Below, in pieces: positions 51,684 through 60,316 of a stretch of DNA of 64,000 nt (positions within the stretch are counted from its first letter, which is position 1; the number at the start of each line of letters is the position of its first letter). Below the pieces are notes generated by a model that had not been told where the DNA came from, did not search any database, and saw only the letters and a program-made list of their open reading frames with translations. Origin of the DNA: QYQD01 sp040754095 (GTDB taxonomy: Bacteria; Desulfobacterota; QYQD01); contig JBFMFO010000005.1 in NCBI GenBank assembly GCA_040754095.1, positions 1 through 64,000 of the forward strand. Direction: 5' to 3'. Made by a program: the position numbers and the translations under genes.

Positions 51684-52823
51684 ATGGACAATAATTTGAT
51701 AAAAAAGGTGATGACCTTTAAATCAGGGAAATTTGTATTTAGCCGGAAATTTTCCAGCGAGAAGCTAACGAGCCACCTTATTGAGGCAAGGATACTTTAC
51801 AATACGGTCACCGACCTACCTATATTGCCTGAATTATCAACGAGGCTTGAGGAAGAGATTATCCGCAAATCTATTTTTGGCACAGCAGCGCTGGAAGGCA
51901 ATCCTTTATCAGAGGACAGAGTAGGCCAGATTATTTCCGGGTCTGATAAGGAGGAGCAAGTGGTGCGGGCTGAAAAGGAGATACGCAACCTTAAGGCGGC
52001 GTATGATTTTATTGCCAGCCAGCGGGCCACTGACTCCGTGCCTGAACTTAGCGAAACCATGATACAGAAAGTTCATGCCCTGATTACCCAGGACGTTGAA
52101 TATAAGTACAATATGCCTGGAAAATATCGAGGTCATCCGGTCAAGGTCAGGAATATGGAACATGGCGGCGTTTACGTTCCTCCAAAATGTCTGGCGGATA
52201 TAAAGACCCTCATGAAGGAATATATAACGTGGATTAACAGCAAAGAGATATTAGACCAGGACCCTGCAATCCGTGCTGCGCTGGCACATTATCATCTAGC
52301 CCTCATTCATCCTTTTGGCGATGGAAATGGAAGAACCGCCAGGCTTGTAGAAGCCTTATTATTGCGGCTAGGGGGCATCAAATATGTCCCTATAATGCTT
52401 TCAAATTTTTATTATCGAAATATAGATGACTATTTTTGGGCGTTTTCTAATGCCATAAAGAACAAAGAACACGATGTAACCCCCTTTTTAGAGTTTATTC
52501 TGAAGGGAGTTATAGATTCGCTAAATGAAATTAAAGGCCGGATTACATTTTTTATCCGCAAATTTACATTGCGGGACTACTATGCGTACCTTAAGCGAAC
52601 AAGAGATATATCCCAGCGACAACATGATTTGTTGCTGATTTTGTTGGATTATCTCAAGCCTTTTACCCTTGGGGACCTGTTTAAGATTCCGCAACTTAAT
52701 ATCTTGTATAGAAACGTAAATGAAAGAACTGCACGGCGGGATTTGAAGAGATTGCGCGAAAAAGCTCTTTTGAGCCCTATAAAAGATGGTGGGTATGAGT
52801 TGAATTGGCGTATCTTGGGGTAG
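51684..52823 (+). CDS. Fic-domain protein (class II) with winged-helix C-terminus
   Basis: 379-residue AMP-transferase-like protein. The catalytic loop HPFGDGNGRTAR at residues 209-220 is intact, with the His and all anion-hole residues. An N-terminal inhibitory helix TAALEGN (67-73) matches the (S/T)xxxE(G/N) motif of class II Fic proteins, so activity should be self-inhibited. The C-terminal 60 residues (IPQLNILYRNVNERTARRDL) look like a winged helix that could bind DNA and allow self-regulation. The listed ATG has no strong ribosome site but follows a good promoter closely. Target unknown. Confidence 0.9.
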   Translation: MDNNLIKKVMTFKSGKFVFSRKFSSEKLTSHLIEARILYNTVTDLPILPELSTRLEEEIIRKSIFGTAALEGNPLSEDRVGQIISGSDKEEQVVRAEKEIRNLKAAYDFIASQRATDSVPELSETMIQKVHALITQDVEYKYNMPGKYRGHPVKVRNMEHGGVYVPPKCLADIKTLMKEYITWINSKEILDQDPAIRAALAHYHLALIHPFGDGNGRTARLVEALLLRLGGIKYVPIMLSNFYYRNIDDYFWAFSNAIKNKEHDVTPFLEFILKGVIDSLNEIKGRITFFIRKFTLRDYYAYLKRTRDISQRQHDLLLILLDYLKPFTLGDLFKIPQLNILYRNVNERTARRDLKRLREKALLSPIKDGGYELNWRILG

Positions 52824-52917
52824 AGCTGATTTTGGAGAAGGAGAAATAGAGTAAGGCCAGTCCAGAGACGGGCATCATCTTATTTTTATCAGAAAGTTAT
52901 CGTCTGAAATTCCGAAT

Positions 52918-53991
52918 ATGAAAGATCTCCGTGCCCAAGAAATACTTATTAAGCGCTACCTTGACTGGGGAAAAGTCAAGGAGCGTCTATTAAGGTATAA
53001 GTACATAGGCTCTCAGTATAAAATCAATTGGCTTCAGCACTGTTCAAAAAAGGGACCTTATTTTTGCCACTATCTTGCCTGGAGACTTGGGACTTGGGAA
53101 GATGAGAGTTGGTTTGAGTTTTTTGACGGGCTTCTGGCCAATGGGGTATCAATAAGTAATTGGAATAGTAATAAAAATTTGCTGAAGAGCTGTAATTTCG
53201 ACGAGTTTTGGGGTTTAGTATGGCAGTTACAAGTGGCAAAATTTTTCTCAGATGAGGAGGGGTTAAATATCAAATGGATGAGGTCAGGTCCTGATCTTGA
53301 GGTAGTTACTGAAAAAGGGCCTTTCTATGTAGAATGTTACACTTATAGAAAGTCCTTTGGAATCGAGGAATTTATCAAGGAACTGTTAGGTCACATTGAT
53401 CCTCGCATAAGAGTTGGGCACACTTCATGTATTAAATTCAGTCTTCCAAAGAATAGCGATACCGAAGGCTTTCTAGACGACGTATTTAGACCTTATCTTG
53501 ATACCGAGTTTCTGCAAAGGGAAATTAGACAGGCCCAATTAGAATATCCTGTCTTGCTGCCACGGCCTAACGGCGCAGAGAATCTCTTAATTTACATAGA
53601 GGGCGATAATCCCAATAATTACGTGCCGGGGAGGTTGGGCAGTGGTATGGGGGATCCGGAAAAATACCTAAAGCATGCTATAAAAGAGGCCCTTGGCAAT
53701 AAAAGATATTCAAACAGATTGCAAAATCACCATCCAAATTTATTGGCTGTAAATTTTCTGCTTGGAGAAGATTTACAATCAGCCCTTCACCGGCAAATCC
53801 GTTTAAACAGAGAAGTACCAGTCCCGGATCTTGACTCCACCTTTGATGGCGTATTTTTGACAGCTTGTGGGATTGACGAGGCGTTATCGATCGACAAAAT
53901 GCACTTGAAGATCAAACAAAAAGATCACCAAGATCACCCCATCTTTGATATAGAGGGGATAAAAGAAGCAGCCCGACGAGTCTTCTGCTAG
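52918..53991 (+). CDS. Uncharacterised protein with possible PD-(D/E)XK-like core
   Basis: 357 residues, no family recognised. A helix WGLVWQLQVAKFF (99-111) is followed by SGPDLEVVTEKGPFYVECYT, where Pro125-Asp126 and Glu139-x-Tyr141 are laid out like the start of a PD-(D/E)XK nuclease core but lack the usual Lys. The C-terminal half is rich in charged loops, with LLIYIEGDNPNN and LLAVNFLLGEDLQSA. It follows the Fic gene by 94 bp on the same strand with no clear ribosome site. The lack of any membrane segment suggests a cytoplasmic role. A function is not claimed. Confidence 0.45.
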   Translation: MKDLRAQEILIKRYLDWGKVKERLLRYKYIGSQYKINWLQHCSKKGPYFCHYLAWRLGTWEDESWFEFFDGLLANGVSISNWNSNKNLLKSCNFDEFWGLVWQLQVAKFFSDEEGLNIKWMRSGPDLEVVTEKGPFYVECYTYRKSFGIEEFIKELLGHIDPRIRVGHTSCIKFSLPKNSDTEGFLDDVFRPYLDTEFLQREIRQAQLEYPVLLPRPNGAENLLIYIEGDNPNNYVPGRLGSGMGDPEKYLKHAIKEALGNKRYSNRLQNHHPNLLAVNFLLGEDLQSALHRQIRLNREVPVPDLDSTFDGVFLTACGIDEALSIDKMHLKIKQKDHQDHPIFDIEGIKEAARRVFC

Positions 53992-54134
53992 TTCAACATA
54001 ACTGAAACGGCGGAGCTAATATATCTCGAACGACTCCTCTAGCATAACCATTGCCCTAGACGTGAGGCATGGGGAGATAATTGCCGGATAATAGACGTTG
54101 GCCGGGAAGTTTTACGACAGCAGAAAAGTTTATG

Positions 54135-55625
54135 CTAGGAATTGGTCTGGGGGAGTTCCATTATTACTGTGGTACCGTCCTCTTTGGAAGACTGTAGCGT
54201 TATACTGCCGCCATGGCCCTGGACGACCAGGCGGGCCATGTATGTGCCCAGGCCAAGACCGTCTTTTTTCCCGAATGAGGCGTATTTTTCAAAGAACCTG
54301 GCGCGTATTTCTTCGGAAACTATGCCCCAGTTGCTGATGCTAACTTTAATATGGGTTTCTTTTTCCTGGACCTTGATCTTAACGCCCATATCCGGCGGGG
54401 ATGCCTCTATGGCGTTTTTAAGGAGGTTATTGAAGGCATTTTGCAGGTAGATTCTGTCACCGAAGAAGGAAAGGCTATCTTCTATGGAGTACATCTTGTG
54501 ATTGAATATCATGGCTATATTGATATTTTTCCTGTCTGCCAGTTCCCGCAGGGCATCGCGGGATTGTTTCACTACATCCAGAAGATTGAGGTGGTCTTTT
54601 TTTAGTACAAAGAAGCCCTGTTCCAGGCGCGAGATGTCGAGGTAGGTTTCGATCATGTTTTCCAGTTGCACACCGCACCGCTGGATGTTCCGGCAATATT
54701 CCAGCTGGGGTTCTGTTAACGGCGTGTGATTAATCAACCTGTTTGTAAATCCCAGAATGCCGATCAACTGGGAACGCATATCATGCCTGAGCATGCGCTC
54801 CATATCCTTTCTCATATTGTCCATTTCTACCGAGGGTGTGATGTCGCGGAAAGAGGAAAGAGGCGTCGGTTGTCCCTGATACTCAATAATGGTGGTGTTT
54901 ACTGAGGCCCAGCAGACCGAACCATCTTTCTTTTTCAGCCGGTACTGGGTCGGCCCATGGTCGGATCCGCCGAGGATGTCCTTCATGTAGCGGCCGGCCG
55001 TTTCCCGGTCATCTACATATATCAAGTCCTGCAGTCTGCCCTTGTTTAATGTTCTCTGGTCATAACCGAGTATCTTCCTTAACGCCTTGTTGTGAAAGAC
55101 TATTTTGTCTTTCTGGATCAGGGCTACGCCATCGGCTGTATTTTCAATCAATGTCCGATAGCGTTTTTCTGATTTTTTCAGGTCTTCTGTCTTGGAAGCG
55201 ACTTCGCGTTCCAGCTCCAGGAGTTTCCCCAGACGTTTTACGCTCAACAATAGCTCATCTATCTTAAACGGCTTTTGGATAAAGTCGTAAACCCCGGCTT
55301 TTATGGCCTCCACAGCATTATGGAGGCTTCCATACCCGGTAATGATTATTATGCCGACGTGGGGATGCGTTTTTTTGATTTCTTTGGCCAGGGATATGCC
55401 GTCCATTTTGGGCATGTTGATGTCCAAAATGGCAATTTCATGTTGGTTGCTGTGTATTGTTTTTAATGCCTTTATCGGGTCTTGTACTGATGTGCAAGAA
55501 AGTCCATTTCCGGACAGGGCCTCTTCTACGCATTTGCACAGAGATCCGTCGTCATCAACTATCAAAATCCTTGGCTTATCCTGCACCAGGGTTTTGTGAA
55601 AGGATGCGGTCTGCTTTTGGGTCAT
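54135..55625 (-). CDS. Hybrid receiver-PAS-histidine kinase
   Basis: A 496-residue soluble signalling protein. An N-terminal receiver (about 16-135) has ILIVDDDGS and phospho-acceptor Asp in AILDINMPKMDG. A coiled-coil linker, then a PAS domain with PAC tail (about 160-275; YRTLIENTADGVALI and YRLKKKDGSVCWASV), precedes HisKA with MLRHDMRSQLIGILGF and HATPase_c with FNNLLKNAIEAS and GLGLGTYMARLVVQGHGG. The receiver-first order suggests it takes phosphate from, or is gated by, another kinase. No partner is adjacent; the divergent gene is the Mrp-type ATPase. Confidence 0.92.
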   Translation of the reverse strand: MTQKQTASFHKTLVQDKPRILIVDDDGSLCKCVEEALSGNGLSCTSVQDPIKALKTIHSNQHEIAILDINMPKMDGISLAKEIKKTHPHVGIIIITGYGSLHNAVEAIKAGVYDFIQKPFKIDELLLSVKRLGKLLELEREVASKTEDLKKSEKRYRTLIENTADGVALIQKDKIVFHNKALRKILGYDQRTLNKGRLQDLIYVDDRETAGRYMKDILGGSDHGPTQYRLKKKDGSVCWASVNTTIIEYQGQPTPLSSFRDITPSVEMDNMRKDMERMLRHDMRSQLIGILGFTNRLINHTPLTEPQLEYCRNIQRCGVQLENMIETYLDISRLEQGFFVLKKDHLNLLDVVKQSRDALRELADRKNINIAMIFNHKMYSIEDSLSFFGDRIYLQNAFNNLLKNAIEASPPDMGVKIKVQEKETHIKVSISNWGIVSEEIRARFFEKYASFGKKDGLGLGTYMARLVVQGHGGSITLQSSKEDGTTVIMELPQTNS

Positions 55626-55804
55626 CGTCGAAAGTATAGAACGAATCCCTTGTCACTTGCAAGACAAAAATGTATTGTGATAATGCATAGTTATAAAAAA
55701 ACATCGTGCAAAAAATCACTAATAAATGGAGCGTTGTCCGTTCCCTGTTTTATGATCCATATAAGAGTGTCTATACCTAATTAAAGGTGGGTTTGAGATT
55801 AAAT

Positions 55805-55833
55805 TTGACAATAGTTAAGGCATACATTATTTT
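55805..55833 (+). promoter_or_regulatory. Candidate promoter of the Mrp-type ATPase gene
   Basis: TTGACA (55805-55810), a 17-bp spacer and TATTTT (55828-55833), about 40 bp before the start codon. A TATAAT at 55854 is an alternative -10 but lacks a correctly spaced -35. Confidence 0.5.
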
Positions 55834-55873
55834 TTGTCGTAGCATGTTGGTGTTATAATAACCGGAGGTTCCA

Positions 55874-56752
55874 ATGAGCACAAGCAGCCACAGTCCTAGT
55901 TGCCCGTCTTCCGGGCATAGCCCGAATCAGGGCATAGAAGACCTGATGATCCAGGAATCCCTGGCCAGGATCAAAAACAAGATACTGGTGATGAGCGGCA
56001 AGGGCGGCGTAGGTAAGAGCACGATTTCAACCAATATAGCCCTTACCTTGTCGAAGAAGGGGCGCAAGGTCGGGCTCCTGGATATTGACCTGCACGGTCC
56101 GGATATAGCGCTGCTCCTGGGAATGCGGGACATGTCTCCGTCCGACCGGCAGAGTGCGGTTGAGCCGGTTTCTTTCTCTGAAAATCTCAAATTCATGTCC
56201 ATAGAATACCTGTTGACGGACAAAGATTCGGCCGTGATATGGCGCGGTCCTTTGAAATACAAGGCTATAAGGACCTTTTTGGGCGAAGTGCGATGGGGAG
56301 AACTGGATTATTTAATAATAGACGCCCCGCCCGGCACCGGCGACGAGCCCTTGACCATTGCGCAAACCATAAAGGATGCCAGGGCGCTCATCGTAACCAC
56401 GCCGCAGGAGGTGTCCCTTTCCGATGTGCGTAAATCTATCCGTTTCTGCCGCAAGGCCAATATGGCTATCCTGGGGCTTGTCGAGAATATGAGCGGTCTT
56501 AGTTGTCCGCATTGCGGAAAGGAGATACCGTTATTTAAGACCGGCGGCGGGGAGAGGCTGGCCCGCGAAATGGGTGTTTCGTTTCTTGGCCGGATCCCAT
56601 TGGAGCCAAAGATTGTTGTGGCCAGCGACGACGGCAAGCCATTCATGAACCAGGCTGCGGAAGGTCAGAGTGCGGCGGCAAGCGCCTTTGAGAAGATAGC
56701 AGAAAAGATTTTGGCCGAAGAATTCAAGTGCCCGGCGGCAGCACGCATGTAA
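55874..56752 (+). CDS. Mrp/NBP35-type P-loop ATPase (Fe-S carrier)
   Basis: A 292-residue deviant-Walker ATPase thought to carry and insert iron-sulphur clusters. The P-loop is MSGKGGVGKSTISTNIAL (residues 40-57); IIDAPPGTGDEP and the C-terminal CxxC (SCPHCGKEI) that bridges a cluster between subunits are present. The first 25 residues are Ser/Cys/His-rich instead of a MIP18 domain. GGAGG is 7 nt before the ATG. The DnaJ-domain gene follows within a few bases, so they are probably co-expressed. An anaerobe rich in Fe-S enzymes such as IlvD would need it. Confidence 0.9.
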   Translation: MSTSSHSPSCPSSGHSPNQGIEDLMIQESLARIKNKILVMSGKGGVGKSTISTNIALTLSKKGRKVGLLDIDLHGPDIALLLGMRDMSPSDRQSAVEPVSFSENLKFMSIEYLLTDKDSAVIWRGPLKYKAIRTFLGEVRWGELDYLIIDAPPGTGDEPLTIAQTIKDARALIVTTPQEVSLSDVRKSIRFCRKANMAILGLVENMSGLSCPHCGKEIPLFKTGGGERLAREMGVSFLGRIPLEPKIVVASDDGKPFMNQAAEGQSAAASAFEKIAEKILAEEFKCPAAARM

Positions 56753-56754
56753 CC

Positions 56755-57078
56755 ATGCACGATAAAAATCCCACCGTTAAAGAGATAAATAATGCCCGGG
56801 AAGTTCTTGGTCTTTCAGCCTTCGCTACCCTGACGGAGATCAAAAAGGCCTATCGTAAAAAATGCCGGCGCTGGCATCCGGATACAGCCCGCGGGAAAGA
56901 CCTGGAAAGGCATAACCAGAAGATGCAGGCGATAAATGAGGCCTACCAGGTTCTCCTGACTTACTGTCAGAACTACCGATATTGTCTTGAGCCAAAGGAA
57001 GAAGATACCGATGAGAACTGGTGGATGGATAGATTCGGTCAGGATCCCCTCTGGAGCAGCAAGAGACAAAAAGATTAG
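56755..57078 (+). CDS. Small DnaJ-domain protein
   Basis: 107 residues from the ATG at 56755 (MHDKNPTVKE), 2 bp after the Mrp-type gene; a start at 56728 overlapping that gene is possible but less natural. It is almost only a J domain: LGLSAFATLTEIKKAYRKK followed by the HPD loop in RWHPDTARG and INEAYQVLLTYC. J domains stimulate Hsp70-type ATPases. Coupling with an Fe-S carrier recalls the HscB type of co-chaperone, but the sequence lacks other HscB features. It ends with Trp- and Asp-rich residues. Confidence 0.82.
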   Translation: MHDKNPTVKEINNAREVLGLSAFATLTEIKKAYRKKCRRWHPDTARGKDLERHNQKMQAINEAYQVLLTYCQNYRYCLEPKEEDTDENWWMDRFGQDPLWSSKRQKD

Positions 57079-57086
57079 GCCCGTAG

Positions 57087-57228
57087 TTTCAAATTCGAAA
57101 TCCGAAGCACGAAATCCGAAACAATATCGAATAACCAAAACCCAAAATATCAAAGCGGATTCTTTCCGTGGCAGTTTGGAACATTTTGAGATTTGAAAAT
57201 TTGAATTTGTTTCGAATTTCGGATTTGG
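57087..57228 (+). repeat. Dispersed repeat family C, copy 2 (MITE-like)
   Basis: An AT-rich element of about 142 bp between the DnaJ-domain gene and plsY. Ends TTCAAATTCGAAATCCGAA and TTCGAATTTCGGATTTGG are inverted repeats. It aligns with the reverse complement of 8805-8949. Confidence 0.8.
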
Positions 57229-57260
57229 CTCTGATCCAGAACCAGTTGACGATATTGGAC

Positions 57261-57293
57261 CTAATGACCGTTTCAAGGAGCTAAAGCGATACG
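57261..57293 (+). repeat. 33-bp dispersed word, second occurrence
   Basis: CTAATGACCGTTTCAA followed by GCTAAAGCGATACG matches 46401-46433 at most positions in the same orientation. It lies just before plsY and may hold part of its control region. Confidence 0.5.
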
Positions 57294-57313
57294 GATATTG
57301 GTTTGAAAAAGAG

Positions 57314-57925
57314 ATGTCGATACCACCGGTTGTAATCTTATTAATTTTATTAGGCTATGCCCTTGGCTCTGTTCCCTTTGGCCTGATTATCGGTAAAAGG
57401 GCAGGGCAGATGGATATCCGTAAGGCCGGCAGCGGCAATATCGGGGCCACCAATGTTGGCCGGCTGTTAGGTAAAAAATGGGGCATCTTAACCCTCCTTT
57501 GTGACATCAATAAGGCTGTCATCCCCTTAGGGCTTGCTCTCTATGGCCTTCGCGGGATGGCAAAGATGGAGCTATGGGTCAGTCTTATCGCCCTGGCTGT
57601 CTTTATTGGCCACCTCTATCCTGTCTATCTGAAATTTAAAGGCGGCAAAGGAGTGGCCACGGCCCTGGGTGTTTTTATTGTCCTCATACCGTGGGCTGCG
57701 TTTTCGGCCCTTCCGGTATTTATAGCTGCTACTTGGATATCCGGATATGTATCGGTAGGATCGCTCACTGCGGCTGCGGCCATGCCTTTACTGGCCTGGC
57801 TTTTTAGTCATTCAAAGATATATACACTGCTGGCTGCAGTCATGGCCGCGTTTATCTGGCTAAAGCATAAAGACAACATCCGGCGGCTGTTAAACGGAAG
57901 TGAAAAGTCCTGGCGCAGGGGCTAG
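57314..57925 (+). CDS. plsY: Glycerol-3-phosphate acyltransferase PlsY
   Basis: A membrane enzyme adding an acyl group from acyl-phosphate to glycerol-3-phosphate, the first step of phospholipid synthesis. The 203-residue protein has about five membrane spans. All three conserved loops are visible: YALGSVPFGLIIGKR, DIRKAGSGNIGATNVGRLLG, and GHLYPVYLKFKGGKGVATA. Its substrate is the product of GpsA, also in this window. It stands alone between repeat family C and repeat family B copies. Confidence 0.95.
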   Translation: MSIPPVVILLILLGYALGSVPFGLIIGKRAGQMDIRKAGSGNIGATNVGRLLGKKWGILTLLCDINKAVIPLGLALYGLRGMAKMELWVSLIALAVFIGHLYPVYLKFKGGKGVATALGVFIVLIPWAAFSALPVFIAATWISGYVSVGSLTAAAAMPLLAWLFSHSKIYTLLAAVMAAFIWLKHKDNIRRLLNGSEKSWRRG

Positions 57926-57970
57926 GGTTTTACTTCGAGATAATTATAGCGCTAACGTTATACTTCTTGA

Positions 57971-58143
57971 GTGAACCCCCAGTTTCTTCGCTTCACGGCT
58001 TGCGCAACGACCCTATCGTGGCTCGCAGGCGGGGAACGCTTGCCCCATCCCGCCTCTAACGGGCGGGCCTTCCCCTTCCTGCTCGCCCTCGAAGGGTGCC
58101 CCGTTGCTCCAGCAAGTTTCACTCAGAAACATAGAGGTTTCCT
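57971..58143 (+). repeat. Dispersed long-hairpin repeat family B, copy 3
   Basis: About 173 bp between convergent plsY and the NYN-domain gene. Compensating changes relative to copy 1: the internal stem is GCAACG/CGTTGC (copy 1 GCAGCG/CGCTGC) and the apical stem is CCCGCC-tctaac-GGGCGGG. Same orientation as the other two copies. Confidence 0.85.
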
Positions 58144-58163
58144 CAACTGCGGAAAGCTGTTAC

Positions 58164-58682
58164 CTAAAGCTTTCTTAGCTTGCCCTGACATCTTCTTTGC
58201 GTGCGGGAGGGGCGGCGGGCAGCCCCTTTTCTTTTCGGCGCACTATTATAATCTTCGTCTTCGCTTTCTAATCCCTTAGTGGCGCAATACAAGGCCCCCG
58301 CCATTTTCGCTTCGAATTCATGCGGAGGTATTACGGCAGCGTTTTCCTTCAAGGCAAAGGAAGCGATGTCTGAATCTGCAGTAATTACAACGGCCCTCTC
58401 CCCCTCTTCACGCACAATTCTCTTTATAACCTCATCGGCGGTTTCCCCTAGCCGTGAATAGATGACACGAATTCCGTTCACCCGGTCATGGCTTTCTTTG
58501 CAATCTCCGCCTTTCCACCCATCGAAGATTACGGTAATACGATGGCCCTTTATGGTCTTGTAGCGGGCAAGATTCCCGATCAGGGCCTCACGCCCCTTCT
58601 GGAAATCCTGTAGCTCTATAGAACTCAGGCGCGGCGATTGTCTTATCAGGTTATAGCCGTCTATAATTAAGTGCAAAGCCAA
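58164..58682 (-). CDS. YacP-like NYN-domain protein (putative RNase)
   Basis: A 172-residue PIN-like/NYN nuclease of the YacP (Rae1) type. Acidic active-site residues are seen in LIIDGYNLIR, VIFDGWKGGD and ITADSDIASFA. A C-terminal basic tail (PKRKGAARRPSRTQRRCQGK) may bind RNA. In Bacillus the relative Rae1 cuts mRNA on ribosomes. It starts 3 bp after parB ends, forming the third gene of a parA-parB operon, an arrangement worth noting because no direct link with partitioning is known to me. Confidence 0.8.
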   Translation of the reverse strand: MALHLIIDGYNLIRQSPRLSSIELQDFQKGREALIGNLARYKTIKGHRITVIFDGWKGGDCKESHDRVNGIRVIYSRLGETADEVIKRIVREEGERAVVITADSDIASFALKENAAVIPPHEFEAKMAGALYCATKGLESEDEDYNSAPKRKGAARRPSRTQRRCQGKLRKL

Positions 58683-58685
58683 TGG

Positions 58686-59543
58686 TCAGACGCCCCGTTC
58701 CAGGCCAGAGATATAATCGACAATACGCGCCAGGTCCTCTTCTGAATAAAAGTCGATCTCGATCTTACCCCGTTTACCACGCCTCGAAATACGAACCTTG
58801 GTTCCCAGATGTCGCATTATCTCCTCGGCCAGCGAAAGGGTATGACTATCCGGTTGTCTGTTGCCCTTTGGCCGGTACGGTTTTTTTAATCTTCGCACCA
58901 AAGTCTCGGTTTCCCGCACGGAAAGGCCCTTTTTTATGATCGTATCTCTGACCATCCGCTGGCCTTCCGGGTCCTCAATCCCAACCAGCACCCGGGCGTG
59001 TCCCATACTGAGGTCCTCTGCCCATATATTTTCCTTTATGTAATCCGGCAGTTTGAGCAAACGGAGAAAATTGGCCACGGTGGAGCGCTCTTTTCCTACA
59101 CGAGAGGCCAAGCCTTCCTGTGTCAGGCCAAACTCCTGCGTGAGTCGGTTATAGGCCTCGGCCTCCTCCAGAGGATTCAAATCCTCTCGTTGTATATTTT
59201 CGATCAGGGCCAGCTCTAAGACCTCCGCAGGAGAGACATCCTTGACGATGATTGGTATGCTCTTCAGGCCTGCTTTCTGGGCGGCGTGCCACCTTCGTTC
59301 CCCGGCGATAAGCTCGTAGCCTGAATCGACACGCCGTACTATTATGGGCTGAATAATCCCTTTTTCTTTTATCGAAGCGGCCAGTTCTTCTATCCGATCG
59401 TTCTTTATTACCCTGCGCGGCTGGTAGGGATTGGGCTTTACTTCTTCAATGGCACAAGAAAAAATCGCCGGCTCTTTTTCCTCTTGCGTCCCCTTGGGCA
59501 GCAACGCCTCCAGACCTTTTCCTAAGCCGGTTTTTTTAATCAT
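58686..59543 (-). CDS. parB: Chromosome partitioning protein ParB
   Basis: A CTP-dependent DNA clamp that loads at parS and spreads. The 285-residue protein has the N-terminal ParA-interacting segment (GKGLEALLP), the nuclease-like CTP domain with NPYQPRR and the box II motif ELIAGERRWHAAQKAGL, then the helix-turn-helix region EFGLTQEGLASRVGKERST. The C-terminal dimer domain follows. The start codon overlaps the parA stop by 4 bp. Two parS sites lie in and beside parA. It also normally recruits condensin. Confidence 0.96.
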   Translation of the reverse strand: MIKKTGLGKGLEALLPKGTQEEKEPAIFSCAIEEVKPNPYQPRRVIKNDRIEELAASIKEKGIIQPIIVRRVDSGYELIAGERRWHAAQKAGLKSIPIIVKDVSPAEVLELALIENIQREDLNPLEEAEAYNRLTQEFGLTQEGLASRVGKERSTVANFLRLLKLPDYIKENIWAEDLSMGHARVLVGIEDPEGQRMVRDTIIKKGLSVRETETLVRRLKKPYRPKGNRQPDSHTLSLAEEIMRHLGTKVRISRRGKRGKIEIDFYSEEDLARIVDYISGLERGV

Positions 59544-60316
59544 ATAACCTTCCTTTCCTCTCTAGCCAGAAACTCCCGGGCCAGGGCCAGATAGGACTGC
59601 GTCCCCTTTGAATATTTATCATACAGCAGCACAGGCTTGCCGTGACTGGGGGCCTCGCTGAGACGGACGTTTCGAGGAATAATAGTATTAAAAACCTTTG
59701 CCTGGAAATGCTTGTGTACTTCGCTAACCACTTGGTGGGAAAGATTGTTCCGGGCATCAAACATGGTAAGAACCAGTCCGGCAACCGCAAGCCTGGGGTT
59801 TAGAGACTGCTTGATAAGGCGTATGGTCTGTACGAGTTGGCTCAAGCCCTCCAAGGCATAATATTCACACTGTAGTGGTATCAGGACGGCATCCGCGGCC
59901 GTAAGGGCATTGACTGTAAGCAGGCCCAGGGATGGCGGACAATCTAAAAAAATATAGTCAAATTGAGATATAATCGGCGACAGGACTTTGGATAGTACTG
60001 TTTCACGTGAAACAATCTGTACAAGCTCAATTTCTGCACCAACCAGGTCTATGCTGGCCGGTAAAATAGAAAGATGGGGCACTTCTGTAGGCCGCACCAC
60101 CTCATCAAACGACACCTCATTAATAAGCAAGTCATAGAGACTTTTTCCTATATTTTTCTTTTCGAGGCCCAGCCCACCCGTGGCATTGCCCTGGGGGTCG
60201 CAATCCACCAGAAGAACCTCACAGCCCGAGAAGGCCAGAGATGCGGCCAGGTTTACGGCCGTTGTGGTCTTGCCAACACCGCCTTTTTGATTGGCCAGGC
60301 AGATGATCTTTCCCAT
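59540..60316 (-). CDS. parA: Chromosome partitioning ATPase ParA/Soj
   Basis: A deviant Walker-type ATPase that moves ParB-parS complexes. The 258-residue protein has Walker A NQKGGVGKTTTAVNLA at residues 9-24, the A' motif LLVDCDPQGNATGGLG, and Walker B FDYIFLDCPPSLGLLT. No N-terminal DNA-binding extension is present, so it is the chromosomal Soj type. It is the first gene of parA-parB-NYN. A perfect parS site lies inside its coding sequence and a second lies 66 bp upstream of its start. Confidence 0.96.
   Translation of the reverse strand: MGKIICLANQKGGVGKTTTAVNLAASLAFSGCEVLLVDCDPQGNATGGLGLEKKNIGKSLYDLLINEVSFDEVVRPTEVPHLSILPASIDLVGAEIELVQIVSRETVLSKVLSPIISQFDYIFLDCPPSLGLLTVNALTAADAVLIPLQCEYYALEGLSQLVQTIRLIKQSLNPRLAVAGLVLTMFDARNNLSHQVVSEVHKHFQAKVFNTIIPRNVRLSEAPSHGKPVLLYDKYSKGTQSYLALAREFLAREERKVI
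59999..60014. promoter_or_regulatory. parS site 1 (inside parA)
   Basis: TGTTTCACGTGAAACA is a perfect 16-bp palindrome that fits the bacterial parS consensus TGTTNCACGTGAAACA. It lies inside the parA coding sequence. ParB is expected to load here as a CTP clamp. Such sites usually lie near the replication origin. Confidence 0.92.
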
